Of a stretch of DNA of 64,000 nt, positions 53,676 through 62,812 are shown in pieces (positions within the stretch are counted from its first letter, which is position 1; each line of letters begins with the position of its first letter). Location of the stretch: the NCBI RefSeq assembly GCF_000754815.1, contig NZ_KN150747.1, positions 1,457,908-1,521,907 of the forward strand, in the 5' to 3' direction. Under the pieces are notes generated by a model. It was not told the DNA's origin. It made no database searches and saw nothing but the letters and a program-made list of their open reading frames with translations. This DNA comes from Yersinia ruckeri ATCC 29473. GTDB taxonomy: Bacteria; Pseudomonadota; Gammaproteobacteria; Enterobacterales; Enterobacteriaceae. Made by a program: the position numbers and the translations under genes.

Positions 53676-55166
53676 TTAGCACGCGCCTTTATCTTCCCAC
53701 ACCAGACCCCAACCAGTGGAATCGCCGGTGGTGTCGGTGACTGCTGCATCGCCAGGTACGGAGTTGCCGTCAACCCACCATTTGCTCATATAGATACGGC
53801 CGTTATGAGTCACGGTATCATTAGCATTGTAAGAGGATTGTTTGCTCCAAGCTGGTGCAGAACATTGCTTGTCAGCGCCGTCAACTTCAGGTTTAACTTC
53901 CGGTTTGACTTCTGGCTTGACGGCTTCAACTTCGCCTTTAACCATAAAGTCGAAGCTCTGCTGCTGAGATTTACCTTGCGCATCGGTGCCGATGATCACC
54001 AGAGTGTGTTTGCCGGCTTTCAGGTTAGTCATTGCCATGGAGATATGCTTAGAGCTATCTTCCAGAGTGATATCTTCATAAGCTTTGTGCGAGTTATCAG
54101 GTGCGATAACTTCAGCCGTCAGCTCCATCTTGCCAGTGACTTCCAGATTGAAATGAATGGTCAAAGCGCCGGCAGCCATTTGGTATTCTTTTTTCATGCC
54201 GTTGGCAGAGAAGCTGGTTTGTACTCCTGTCGCTGCATCTACCGGAGCTTTTTCGATCTGAGTTTCAACACGAACCACTTCGCTGTTGGCATTGGTATAA
54301 ACGGTATTGGCACCGTGGGTGGCCACTACCTTGCCGGAAGCATTTTTGTTACCTGCACGCAGATCTTTGTGGGTGTTGTTAACCTTGGTCGCCAGTGCGT
54401 AAGCCCAGTTGTTTTTCTTGCCTTCTTTCGCATCGGCAATAGCAATTTCCACCGCCAGATCGCTACGCTCACCGCGTTTGTCGAACATGCGCAGTTTCAC
54501 GATGTCACCGGCACTCAAATCTTCACGCGGCTGAATGCTGCCGACGTTGGTAGCCCATTCAGAAACCACCACTTCACCGGATGCGCTACCGAATTCGGCG
54601 TCGATCATTTGATAGAATGTGCCCGGAGTATCAGAAACATCCCAAGCACCGTAAATGACTTGGTAACCGGTACGCTCTGGGACATCACATTCGTGAGTGG
54701 TTGAACTTGTGGTTGATGCTGGGCCACCAGGAATCACGCAGAATGGTGTCAGATCGAATGAATCACGCGTCAGAGGTTGGTTAGGGTTCCAATCCTGCTT
54801 GGTCATGTAGTATTTGAAGTCGGTAATAGGATGTGCGGCAAGGAATGTCCATTTGAAATCCTGCGGGCCAGACTGCATTTTGACTTTATGCCAGCGTGTT
54901 GCGGTTTGCTGATTCAGATTGACACTAAGATAGTTGGTGCCACTGGCCAGTTTGCCGTCTTCTGGACCTTGTTCCGGGAAGCCATCGGCGGTCTCACCAG
55001 AACTTTGTGGTTCATATTGTACAGCACCACAATCTTTGTTCATGTTTTTACCCATTTCACTACACAGGAAGTTACGTGATGGTGGGGTTTCGATGTAACC
55101 ATGGGCCAATGCACTACCGCTGATCGACATAACGACCATCGCTAACATAATTTTATTCAATTTCAT
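53676..55166 (-). CDS. chiY: Secreted chitin-binding protein, GbpA-like (AA10 LPMO)
   Basis: The 496-residue protein has a Sec signal peptide ending SALA, so the mature protein starts with histidine (HGYIETPPSR), one copper ligand of AA10 lytic polysaccharide monooxygenases; the second is probably in TFLAAHPITDF near residue 113. Next come GbpA-like middle domains, a short EVKPEVKPEVKPEV linker, and a C-terminal chitin-binding module (CSAPAWSKQSSYNANDTVTH, YMSKWWVDGNSVPG). It is next to the Yts1 genes and is reported as a Yts1-secreted protein in Y. enterocolitica. No lactate of regulation is visible beyond an AGGA box before the start. Confidence 0.9.
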   Translation of the reverse strand: MKLNKIMLAMVVMSISGSALAHGYIETPPSRNFLCSEMGKNMNKDCGAVQYEPQSSGETADGFPEQGPEDGKLASGTNYLSVNLNQQTATRWHKVKMQSGPQDFKWTFLAAHPITDFKYYMTKQDWNPNQPLTRDSFDLTPFCVIPGGPASTTSSTTHECDVPERTGYQVIYGAWDVSDTPGTFYQMIDAEFGSASGEVVVSEWATNVGSIQPREDLSAGDIVKLRMFDKRGERSDLAVEIAIADAKEGKKNNWAYALATKVNNTHKDLRAGNKNASGKVVATHGANTVYTNANSEVVRVETQIEKAPVDAATGVQTSFSANGMKKEYQMAAGALTIHFNLEVTGKMELTAEVIAPDNSHKAYEDITLEDSSKHISMAMTNLKAGKHTLVIIGTDAQGKSQQQSFDFMVKGEVEAVKPEVKPEVKPEVDGADKQCSAPAWSKQSSYNANDTVTHNGRIYMSKWWVDGNSVPGDAAVTDTTGDSTGWGLVWEDKGAC

Positions 55167-55579
55167 ATTTTACTCATTATCCTATTAGATAAATAGATTC
55201 CGTTGCTCTATGCCAATGGAGTCCAGTTTTATTGTTTAACCTGAAGATTATGTTTTACAACTATTTTGTTACCGAATAATACTATCGGCGGTACAGAACA
55301 TAGATGAATAGGGTGGGATATCGAAGTGTTTCGTCATTATAGAAATTAAACGATATAAATTAATGCATTAGGTTATTTTTTTAATGGCTGAGTCACTAAC
55401 TTTATGATTGTTTTTATGATTGTTGTTTTTTATAAGGTGCGAGTGAGTAACTTAATAATAAGGAATTTGCTTATTACAAAAAATGATGGTTTTATTTTAT
55501 GTAATTAAGGAACTAGTGGTGTTATGGATTTATATCCTGTACTAAAATTATCCTTTATTTATTTTTAACGAGATAATCA
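55167..55579. other. Divergent intergenic region between chiY and the pilotin gene
   Basis: This 413-base AT-rich stretch separates the chiY start from the T2SS pilotin start. It has no open frame I can support. Both promoters must lie here. I did not see a convincing sigma-70 pair, operator or RNA gene. Confidence 0.6.
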
Positions 55580-55966
55580 ATGTTATCAGCTATGCGTAAG
55601 TTATCCTGGTGTTTGCCTTTACTATTATTAGCCGGTTGCCAGAATTCGGTGACTCAGGTCAGCCAACCGACGGCTCAACAGCAAATCAAGCAGTTGTCGG
55701 CACTGATTGCTGGGGCGCATTATTTACAGAAGGATTGCCAGCGGACGGATGTGCCTGATGAGGCTATCTTGGTTAAAACCGCGTTAAAACTGGCGACGGA
55801 ACGTCATTGGGATATTAATACACCAGCTTATCAATTACTTGGCGAACATAGCCAGAAACGCTACCAGATGTTGGTGAAAGAGAACAATGCTGATCAGCAG
55901 TTGTGTACAGAACTTAATTTATTGATGGTCGATTTTGTGCATGAAGCGCAGCGCAGCGTAAAATAA
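55580..55966 (+). CDS. yts1S: T2SS secretin pilotin lipoprotein (GspS/PulS-like)
   Basis: The 128-residue protein has a lipobox (LLLLAGCQNS, lipid cysteine near residue 20) and a helical domain with QQIKQLSALIAGAHYLQKDCQRTDVPDEA, resembling PulS/OutS. It should carry the secretin GspD to the outer membrane. It reads right and converges on the end of the leftward gsp operon. A start four codons later (MRKLSWC) is possible. Confidence 0.82.
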   Translation: MLSAMRKLSWCLPLLLLAGCQNSVTQVSQPTAQQQIKQLSALIAGAHYLQKDCQRTDVPDEAILVKTALKLATERHWDINTPAYQLLGEHSQKRYQMLVKENNADQQLCTELNLLMVDFVHEAQRSVK

Positions 55967-55985
55967 CACCGCGCTGTAATAAGAG

Positions 55986-56780
55986 TTAACGGTAGTACTG
56001 AAGGAATAGAATCCAGCCACCGAATGCGAGAAACGGCCCGAATGGCAGTGCCGTATTCAGTGGTCTGCCCCGTAGGAGACGTGCGGCCAGTGCGAAACTC
56101 ATGCCGCAGAGCGAGGCGATCAAAAGTAAAGAGGGTAACGCCATCCATCCTAGCCAGGCACCTAATGCGGCTAATAACTTAAAGTCTCCGTAGCCCAGAG
56201 CTTCCCGCTTCGTCAACAGCCAGAACGACCAGTAAAGGCACCATAAGATCAAATATCCTGCGACAGCACCAATCACTGCCTCACTTAATGCCAACCGACT
56301 ATCAAACAGGTGAAAAAGTAGCCCCATCCATAGCAGAGGCAATGTCAGATTATCCGGTAAGAGCAAGTGGTCAATATCGATCATGGTTAACGCGATCAGC
56401 ATCCAACTGAGTAGTAGTGCGGCCAGTAACGGGCTGCCCAATGGGATGACTGCAGCAATAAACAAGGTCATCAACATCGTCATGATTTCAACCAGCGGGT
56501 AGCGCACTGGGATAGATGCCCGACAGTAACGACATTGTCCTTGCAGGAATAGCCAACTGAATACAGGAATATTATCTCGCCATTTCAACGAATGTTTACA
56601 CTGAGGACAGTGGGAATGAGGTAGACACAGATTAAAACCATGCGGATTTTCGCGGGTTAACATCAGCGGTAGCCGATAAATAGCGACGTTGAGAAAACTA
56701 CCGACACACAGGCCAAGAACCGCCAGCCCGCCCCACCACAGTGGCGCTATCATTTGAGCCATATAGAGCGCATCCATCAT
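55986..56780 (-). CDS. yts1O: T2SS prepilin peptidase GspO
   Basis: GspO cleaves and N-methylates the pseudopilins GspG-K. The 264-residue membrane protein has the two CxxC pairs (CPQCKHSLKW, CRYCRASIP) and the two catalytic aspartates (DIDHLLLPDN near residue 138 and GYGDFKLLAALGAWLG near 200). It overlaps gspM by four bases. Confidence 0.95.
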   Translation of the reverse strand: MMDALYMAQMIAPLWWGGLAVLGLCVGSFLNVAIYRLPLMLTRENPHGFNLCLPHSHCPQCKHSLKWRDNIPVFSWLFLQGQCRYCRASIPVRYPLVEIMTMLMTLFIAAVIPLGSPLLAALLLSWMLIALTMIDIDHLLLPDNLTLPLLWMGLLFHLFDSRLALSEAVIGAVAGYLILWCLYWSFWLLTKREALGYGDFKLLAALGAWLGWMALPSLLLIASLCGMSFALAARLLRGRPLNTALPFGPFLAFGGWILFLQYYR

Positions 56781-57274
56781 AATATTGCCGCCTCAGCACG
56801 TTGTAATACCAAGCTGGTGATATGAACCGCATTAGGGTTCTGCGCATCGACCGCCAGTTTTAGCTGGCTGGCTTGTAAGCCGTACTTTCTCTCGAGTAGT
56901 TCCAGCCAGCTCAATAATTGGGGAAAGGGCAATGTAAAGGGGGCTAAAACGGCTCGATTGGCACCGGCTTTCTGCAATGCAATGGTCAGATTTTGTTGTC
57001 TCGCACTTTCATGTACTGCCCGATCTGCCGGTACATCAGACCGCAGGGGGTGCTGTGCCTGTAGACGTACAATCCGCTCTTGTTGTTGCAACAAGGTGGC
57101 AAAGTCACGTTTAGCCTGCTGTAGGTTCAGTTCGCTTTGCTGCTGATAGTGATTCAGCGGTGCGAGAATGCCCCGAATCAGAATCAGTCCCAGGAGTACC
57201 AATCCACCGAGGGAGAAAATCCATTGCTCGCGTTTACTGTAGGTTTGCCAGTGCAGCTTAATCTTTGTCATCAT
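56777..57274 (-). CDS. yts1M: T2SS inner-membrane protein GspM
   Basis: The ~165-residue protein has a short cytoplasmic start, one membrane helix (WIFSLGGLVLLGLILIRGIL) and a periplasmic domain (LLSWLELLERKYGLQASQLKL), matching GspM, which binds GspL. I prefer the start at 57274 (MMTKIKLHW) to the upstream 57292. It overlaps gspL by 17 bases. A gspN gene, present in some systems at this place, is absent. Confidence 0.88.
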   Translation of the reverse strand: MMTKIKLHWQTYSKREQWIFSLGGLVLLGLILIRGILAPLNHYQQQSELNLQQAKRDFATLLQQQERIVRLQAQHPLRSDVPADRAVHESARQQNLTIALQKAGANRAVLAPFTLPFPQLLSWLELLERKYGLQASQLKLAVDAQNPNAVHITSLVLQRAEAAIL

Positions 57275-58457
57275 GATGAATTCCTTTGACACTTAACATC
57301 GTGTTTTGCCGATCCAGTGCTTGGATGGCAATGCCGAGTTCCTGTGAATATTGACGTGGTAAACGCGACAAGAGTTCCTGTTCGGTCAACTTAAAAGTTA
57401 AAGTCAGGGTCTTTTCCTGCCATTCCAGTGTATTTGTTTTCGCTTCTTTCAGCGGCTGTAGCAGCGGTATCATGGCTCGGAGTTGTGCCAGTAAACCCGG
57501 TGGCGTGATACCTTTTTCCAATTGACTCATCTGCTGGGCGATGCCCTGAATCCATGATGTTGGCATGACGGCGTCAGGGAAGTTTTTCAGATATAACTGG
57601 CGGGTTTGGGCTTGTATTTGGTCAGCTTGTTGCTGGATACGGTAACCGTTGAGTATCGGTTGTATGGCAAAAGTCAGGAGATATATTGCAGCCAAAGCGA
57701 TCGGTAATTTATTACGACGAGATTGGGGAGGGCGAGGCGGACTGAAATCACCCTGTAACAGGTTGATCGGGCTTTTCTGTGCACCTTCGGCTAACAGGGA
57801 CCAAATTGGCTGAACGGTTTTTTGTAGCCAGGTTGATTCGTTATCCGGCCGCGGGCTGTAGGTTAGTATGTTTGGCAAGGTAGCATAGCGACCTAAAATA
57901 CAGTCCAGTTCTTGTTCATCAGCACTGAATCCTTGCTCCGCCGATTGGCGTATCAGCCAGGTGTTTTTTAAGCGAGCGGCAGTCCAGCCAGCGGAAGGTG
58001 AAGGCAATGCCAATACATCAGGTAGCGCCTTGGTGGCACGTAAGCCCGCGTTTTGTAACCAGTCTAACCACTGTTGCAGCAGGTTTTTATCCACTGCGGC
58101 CAGAGCAAACTGTGCGCCTTGCCGATGCAGTACCGTAAGATGCAACTGCTCGACATCGCCTGGGCAGAATGTTTCCAGTTGCCAGGCAAGCGCTGAAAGG
58201 TGCTGACGACGATATTTCCCATTGAATGTGACGGTGTGAAATAGCACGCTTTTAGCGGGAATCAATAATGTTATCTGGCTGGTTGCGGCCAAAGGTTGCA
58301 ATTCATGTAATGCTGTTTCATCAGCCAGTTCCCCTTCCTGCGAATCGCCCTGTCGCGGACGGTGATGCCAATGGATGGGCTGTCCCGCCTGACTATCGAA
58401 TGCAATGAATAATTCATTGGTTATTTTTTTGTTGTTGTTTAATAACATGTTTTTCAT
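57258..58457 (-). CDS. yts1L: T2SS inner-membrane protein GspL
   Basis: GspL links the ATPase GspE to the periplasmic parts. The ~399-residue protein has an actin-like cytoplasmic domain (to about residue 240), a membrane helix (LPIALAAIYLLTFAIQPIL) and a periplasmic ferredoxin-like domain. I chose ATG 58457, right after the gspK stop; the longer frame from 58574 runs back through gspK in another frame. Confidence 0.88.
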   Translation of the reverse strand: MKNMLLNNNKKITNELFIAFDSQAGQPIHWHHRPRQGDSQEGELADETALHELQPLAATSQITLLIPAKSVLFHTVTFNGKYRRQHLSALAWQLETFCPGDVEQLHLTVLHRQGAQFALAAVDKNLLQQWLDWLQNAGLRATKALPDVLALPSPSAGWTAARLKNTWLIRQSAEQGFSADEQELDCILGRYATLPNILTYSPRPDNESTWLQKTVQPIWSLLAEGAQKSPINLLQGDFSPPRPPQSRRNKLPIALAAIYLLTFAIQPILNGYRIQQQADQIQAQTRQLYLKNFPDAVMPTSWIQGIAQQMSQLEKGITPPGLLAQLRAMIPLLQPLKEAKTNTLEWQEKTLTLTFKLTEQELLSRLPRQYSQELGIAIQALDRQNTMLSVKGIHHDDKD

Positions 58458-58458
58458 T

Positions 58459-59544
58459 TCAATCACCAAAACCGTATTGACGGGAAAGGACGCTAATAGT
58501 CTGCCGGTTACGTTGGAGTCGGCTGCGTAACCTATTACTGTGTTGTTCTTCATCCAGCCATAACAACAGCTCAAAGTGGTCGCTGGTCAGCGTGATGGCG
58601 GTTTTCGCCCGAGCAAAAGCGCCATGGTTCTCTTCGATAAAGGGTTTGAGATCATTGACGCTGTTCCAGCCATTAGCTGGTCGGCTGGCAATAAGCTGCT
58701 GTGCCTCCTCAACAGACATTTCCCCAAGGAACAGGGCTGATAACAGCGGCGCTTGTGCTTGAGATAACGTATTAATATTGATGCGTAAATTCTGATTTGG
58801 CAGTGTACAAATCAGCGGCTTCAACCGTAGGTATAGCGCCTGATCGACACCGGGCAGCACTCTGAACTCGCTGATATCCAACAGTGGACGGTTAGCCGGA
58901 ACCAGTATCGGTCGCTGCTCAAGATACTGTGCAGCCTCGCTGCCTCCACTACGGGAGATATCGTCGTTATCGATCCAGTCGGCCAGCGCAAAAGTCACTT
59001 GTTGCGCCCGGGCAGCATCCAAGCCTTGCGTACGCAAGAGATGCTGAAAAACTTGTTGGGAATAAGCTATCGAGGTTTTTTCTTCCTTATTGTTCTCTTT
59101 TCCTTGTTCCGGCATCGGCGGCTTTTTCGCGTCCGTATCGACCTCTATTGGGGATTCTGCCTCTGGTTTTGTTTCAGTCGTCCCCCCTACGCCACGGCCC
59201 TGAGCTATGCCATTCAGATTAAAACAGGCCTGACGGTCTCGAATACTAAAGTTGACCTGATTGCCGTCCAATGTGAGGTGTTGCGGCGTCCGCGCCCAAG
59301 CCTGGCCCAAGTGAACGCTATCTGTGGGTAACGGCAATAATTGTTGGCGCTGAACCAGCGATTCCATACTGAGCAACAGCCACTTGCTTTGCTGATGAAA
59401 TTGCGCGCTGCTGGCACGGTTAAATGCCCGTAACCCGTAGTCATTCATATTTACCGCGATCATGGTCATCATGGCGGTAATCATCAATACGACCAACAGA
59501 GCCATTCCTCGCTGGTGGTGGTTTCTTATCGTTCTATTTTTCAT
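58459..59544 (-). CDS. yts1K: T2SS minor pseudopilin GspK
   Basis: GspK caps the pseudopilus tip. The 361-residue protein starts with a short leader and RGMALLVVLMITAMMT; the glutamate at +5 found in other pseudopilins is absent, as is normal for GspK. The large C-terminal domain follows (LNGIAQGRG, FALADWIDNDD, INTLSQAQAPLLSAL). It overlaps gspJ by 11 bases. Confidence 0.92.
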   Translation of the reverse strand: MKNRTIRNHHQRGMALLVVLMITAMMTMIAVNMNDYGLRAFNRASSAQFHQQSKWLLLSMESLVQRQQLLPLPTDSVHLGQAWARTPQHLTLDGNQVNFSIRDRQACFNLNGIAQGRGVGGTTETKPEAESPIEVDTDAKKPPMPEQGKENNKEEKTSIAYSQQVFQHLLRTQGLDAARAQQVTFALADWIDNDDISRSGGSEAAQYLEQRPILVPANRPLLDISEFRVLPGVDQALYLRLKPLICTLPNQNLRININTLSQAQAPLLSALFLGEMSVEEAQQLIASRPANGWNSVNDLKPFIEENHGAFARAKTAITLTSDHFELLLWLDEEQHSNRLRSRLQRNRQTISVLSRQYGFGD

Positions 59545-60139
59545 GGTTCGTCGTCAGGAAGATAACCCGTTGCAAGATGCCAAAATCGTCGGTATCCAGC
59601 GTGACCTCCACGCCCTCGGGCAGGATTCGGCCATGACTCCAGCTATCCTGCCAACGGCCCTGTGACCAAAAACGCAGCTTGAAGGCGTTAATATTGTCCA
59701 GAGTGACACTCAATTGATGCGGTATTTGCTGGTGACTATCTGGTTGCTGATGGCTCACTCGCTGAAGCTTTCCTTGCTGAAAACGCCAGGTTACTTTTTC
59801 CAGACTAGAGCGATGGAGAAAAGCCGCAGGATTACGCCAGTTATCGTGAATCAGTGTCAGACTGCGGTTATTTCCGGCCTGCGAAAGGCGAAAGTCATCG
59901 GGAAAAGGGGGTAATGCCGACTGCGCAACGGGGCGAATTCGTGCCTGAGAAATATCGCGCTCCATCAGCGTAAAAGCGCGCTGAATAGCCGCCAACCGGG
60001 TAGCGTGCTGCTGGGTCAGTTCGCTGTTACGCAAAACCGCTTGCAGTAGTTGATAACCGGCGATGCAAAGGATCGAAAACAAAGTGATGGCCAGCATCAT
60101 TTCTAACAGGGTGAAGCCCTGCTGTTTAGGCGGGGTCAT
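59534..60139 (-). CDS. yts1J: T2SS minor pseudopilin GspJ
   Basis: The 201-residue protein has a type IV pilin-like leader and cleavage site (KQQGFTLLEMMLAITLF, glutamate at +5) and a C-terminal globular domain (QRAFTLMERDISQARIRP is characteristic). With GspI and GspK it forms the pseudopilus tip. It overlaps gspI by four bases. Confidence 0.93.
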   Translation of the reverse strand: MTPPKQQGFTLLEMMLAITLFSILCIAGYQLLQAVLRNSELTQQHATRLAAIQRAFTLMERDISQARIRPVAQSALPPFPDDFRLSQAGNNRSLTLIHDNWRNPAAFLHRSSLEKVTWRFQQGKLQRVSHQQPDSHQQIPHQLSVTLDNINAFKLRFWSQGRWQDSWSHGRILPEGVEVTLDTDDFGILQRVIFLTTNHEK

Positions 60140-60498
60140 GATTTAACCTGATAGCTGCGTAATTGGGATAATGGCGCGGCGTAGTGATCGTCCTGACTGA
60201 CTTCAATTTCCAGTGCGCGTAATTGCGCATCCGAAGTGGCGACCCCACGCCAGCGCCAATACCAAGTGAGATCGGCCATCGTGCTCTCGCCCTGATGCCA
60301 ATTCTCGGCTGGCCAGACATTTTGCAGGCGCAGCCTGACTAATTGGTTTTCTGCAACCCAGGCGGCAAATTGTTTCTTTTCGAGGTGACTCAGATTTCTG
60401 ACTTGTTCACCGGTACTTTTAATGACGGCCAGACCGGCTAACGCCAGCACAGCAAGGGCAACCAAAACTTCCAGTAGTGTCATTCCACGGCAATTCAT
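60136..60498 (-). CDS. yts1I: T2SS minor pseudopilin GspI
   Basis: The 120-residue protein has a four-to-five-residue leader and the prepilin motif CRGMTLLEVLVALAVLALAG, followed by FAAWVAENQLVRLRLQN and a small beta domain. It overlaps both neighbours by four bases. Confidence 0.93.
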   Translation of the reverse strand: MNCRGMTLLEVLVALAVLALAGLAVIKSTGEQVRNLSHLEKKQFAAWVAENQLVRLRLQNVWPAENWHQGESTMADLTWYWRWRGVATSDAQLRALEIEVSQDDHYAAPLSQLRSYQVKS

Positions 60499-61094
60499 GC
60501 GGATGAAGTCCTCTTGGGTTGGTTATGGCTCAGTGCATTATCAGATATTGGCGCAGCCTCAGCATCAGGCTGTATACCTTGCTGGGTGATACGTCGGGTT
60601 TGTCCATCCGACTCAGTCAGCGTTAGTTCGAATATCGAGCTTTCTCCGCCAGGGAAAAAGACAATTTTCGGCTCATTAGCCAGGCTATCATCCAGCGTCG
60701 AACTGAGTGGAACCGGTTGATCTTGCAGAGTCAGTTCGAGGCTCAGGCTCTCAGGTAACTGGTGCTGTGGCCTTAATTTACGGTGGCTGATGGGGTGCCA
60801 GTAATGGCTTGGCCACAGGTAACTTTCCCCTTTATCGTGGGGTTGACCATTCAGTGTCATTAACTGCCATGTATTATTGGTAACGGAAAGCCCGTAGATC
60901 TTGCCATCCTGTTCGGCTTGTTGTGCAGCCCACTGTAACGCCATGGCTAACCGGTCTGTTTCCTGATTTATTTCGCGTGAAGACGATAGACTATTGAGTA
61001 CCAGCGTCGCCATACTGCCCAGTAACACCAGGACCAGCATGATTTCCATTAAGGTAAATCCGCATGCTTTGGTTGTAGCTGCTCTCAAATGCAT
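60495..61094 (-). CDS. yts1H: T2SS minor pseudopilin GspH
   Basis: The 199-residue protein has the prepilin motif ACGFTLMEIMLVLVLLGSMA and a beta-rich C-terminal domain. It joins the major pseudopilin rod to the tip complex. Its start overlaps the gspG stop by one base. Confidence 0.92.
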   Translation of the reverse strand: MHLRAATTKACGFTLMEIMLVLVLLGSMATLVLNSLSSSREINQETDRLAMALQWAAQQAEQDGKIYGLSVTNNTWQLMTLNGQPHDKGESYLWPSHYWHPISHRKLRPQHQLPESLSLELTLQDQPVPLSSTLDDSLANEPKIVFFPGGESSIFELTLTESDGQTRRITQQGIQPDAEAAPISDNALSHNQPKRTSSA

Positions 61095-61561
61095 TAGTGC
61101 TTTTCTCCGCCATCAGCACCAATGTCCCAGTTATTAATATCGTCAGCTGTTTGCGAAATGCCATCGGGACCAACGGAATAGACATCTACTGCGCCGTGCT
61201 CTCCCGGGCTAGTCAATTGATATGGGCTGCCCCACGGATCGGACGGTAGACGGCGAATATAGCCTTCGGCTCGATAGTTTCGTGGTATCGGTGAAAGAGT
61301 CGGTTTAGTGACTAACGCATTCAAACCCTGATCGGTGCTGGGATAGCGATTGTTATCCAATTTGTACATATCCAACGCATTCTCCAGCGTTACCAGATCG
61401 CTCACTGCTTTTTGATTATCGGCCCGGTCTTTATTTCCCATCAGGCTGGGAATGGTGAAGCTGGCGAGCACGCCAAGAATAACGATTACCACCATAATTT
61501 CCAGCAAGGTAAAACCACCTTGGCAATGTTTATGCGATAACGTAACAGGCTGATTTTTCAT
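61094..61561 (-). CDS. yts1G: T2SS major pseudopilin GspG
   Basis: GspG is the main rod subunit. The 155-residue protein has the prepilin motif GGFTLLEIMVVIVILGVLAS (glutamate +5), DLVTLENALDMYKLDNNRYPSTDQGLNAL, and a calcium-loop region near DVYSVGPDG. It follows gspF by 33 bases, the largest gap in the operon, which may allow its higher expression. Confidence 0.96.
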   Translation of the reverse strand: MKNQPVTLSHKHCQGGFTLLEIMVVIVILGVLASFTIPSLMGNKDRADNQKAVSDLVTLENALDMYKLDNNRYPSTDQGLNALVTKPTLSPIPRNYRAEGYIRRLPSDPWGSPYQLTSPGEHGAVDVYSVGPDGISQTADDINNWDIGADGGEKH

Positions 61562-61594
61562 GCGTAAATATTCCTTGAATCAATAAATAGGGAA

Positions 61595-62812
61595 TTAACC
61601 CATCATGCTATTGAGTTGCAAAATGGGTTGTAGAATGGCGAGGATGATAAACAGCACCACACTGGCCATACTGACGACCAACAGTGGTTCAAATAGTGTC
61701 AGTGCGATGGTCATCCGGCTGACGAAGGCGCTTTCCTGAATATCGGCCGCCCGTTCCAGCATGCTGTCCAATTCGCCGCTATTTTCTCCGGAGGTAATCA
61801 TATGGCGCATCATCGGCGACAATAGGCCGGTATAGTCCAACGCCAGTGCCAAGCTGCTTCCTTCCCGCACTCTCTCGCTGGCCTCAATCAACCGTTGGCG
61901 AGCATAGTTGTTGACCAGCACCGAAGCGCTGATATGCATCGCATCCAGTAGCGGTACGGCGCTGGCGTTGAGAATACTGAGCGTGCGGGCGTAACGCGCG
62001 AGATTAAGGTCTAGAACAACCCGACCGATTGACGGTAAGCTCAGCATTTTTTTATGCCACCACAGCAGATTTTTGGCGGATTTCAACCACTGACGTACCG
62101 CCAGCGCAGTCAATAGACCCGCCAGCAGTATCCATAGGCCAACGTCGCGTAATCCATCACTCAGCGAGATAAGAATGCGGGTAGAAAGTGGCAGAACTTG
62201 CTGCATATGGATAAATTGCTCGACCACTTTGGGCACCACGGCGGTGAGTAGAATGGCCACTACGGCAATAGCAACCAACGTCAGCACCAGCGGATAAATC
62301 AGCGCCTGTAGCATTTTGCTTTTTAACTTCTGACTCTGTTCAGCATTATCAGCCAGCCTTAATAACACCTTATCAAGATGACCGGATGCCTCGCCGGCCG
62401 CGATCATGGTGCGAAACAGCGGCGTGAAAGTTTTTGGAAAACTGGCCAGTGCATCGGCCAACGGCAAACCTTCCAATATTTTATTGCGGACTTGTTCCAG
62501 CAATGCACGATGGCGTGGTTTTTCACTTTGCTGCGCCAGCGCCTGCAAAGCTTCCTCCAACGGTAATGCAGCCGCGACCAGCGTCGACAATTGGCGGGTG
62601 AGTAACACCAATTCGCTGCCGCTAATATTGTCCTGAGAACCCCTCCAGGGATGGGAAAGCGTGCGTGAGGTGCTGCTTTCCTGTGTCAGACTGATCAGCG
62701 TCAATTGTTGCTCGCGCAATTGTGCCCGCGCGGCACGGGATGATTCTGCGCTGAGTGTCCCTCGGCATTTTTTCCCTTTATCTGTAACAGCCAAATAACG
62801 GTACTGCATCAT
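61595..62812 (-). CDS. yts1F: T2SS inner-membrane platform protein GspF
   Basis: The 405-residue protein has two repeated cytoplasmic helical bundles and three membrane helices ([55 protein letters not shown]), with the family signatures [25 protein letters not shown] and [13 protein letters not shown]-type segment ([20 protein letters not shown]). It overlaps gspE by four bases. Confidence 0.95.
   Translation of the reverse strand: MMQYRYLAVTDKGKKCRGTLSAESSRAARAQLREQQLTLISLTQESSTSRTLSHPWRGSQDNISGSELVLLTRQLSTLVAAALPLEEALQALAQQSEKPRHRALLEQVRNKILEGLPLADALASFPKTFTPLFRTMIAAGEASGHLDKVLLRLADNAEQSQKLKSKMLQALIYPLVLTLVAIAVVAILLTAVVPKVVEQFIHMQQVLPLSTRILISLSDGLRDVGLWILLAGLLTALAVRQWLKSAKNLLWWHKKMLSLPSIGRVVLDLNLARYARTLSILNASAVPLLDAMHISASVLVNNYARQRLIEASERVREGSSLALALDYTGLLSPMMRHMITSGENSGELDSMLERAADIQESAFVSRMTIALTLFEPLLVVSMASVVLFIILAILQPILQLNSMMG

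Noticed and set aside
53805-54704. A 299-codon open frame on the plus strand
   Set aside because: It lies wholly antisense to chiY, whose protein has clear domains. It has no family motif and looks like a codon-bias shadow.
58457-58574. N-terminal extension of the gspL frame to 58574
   Set aside because: It would run 117 bases back into gspK and lacks family similarity. The ATG at 58457, right after the gspK stop, gives the normal length.
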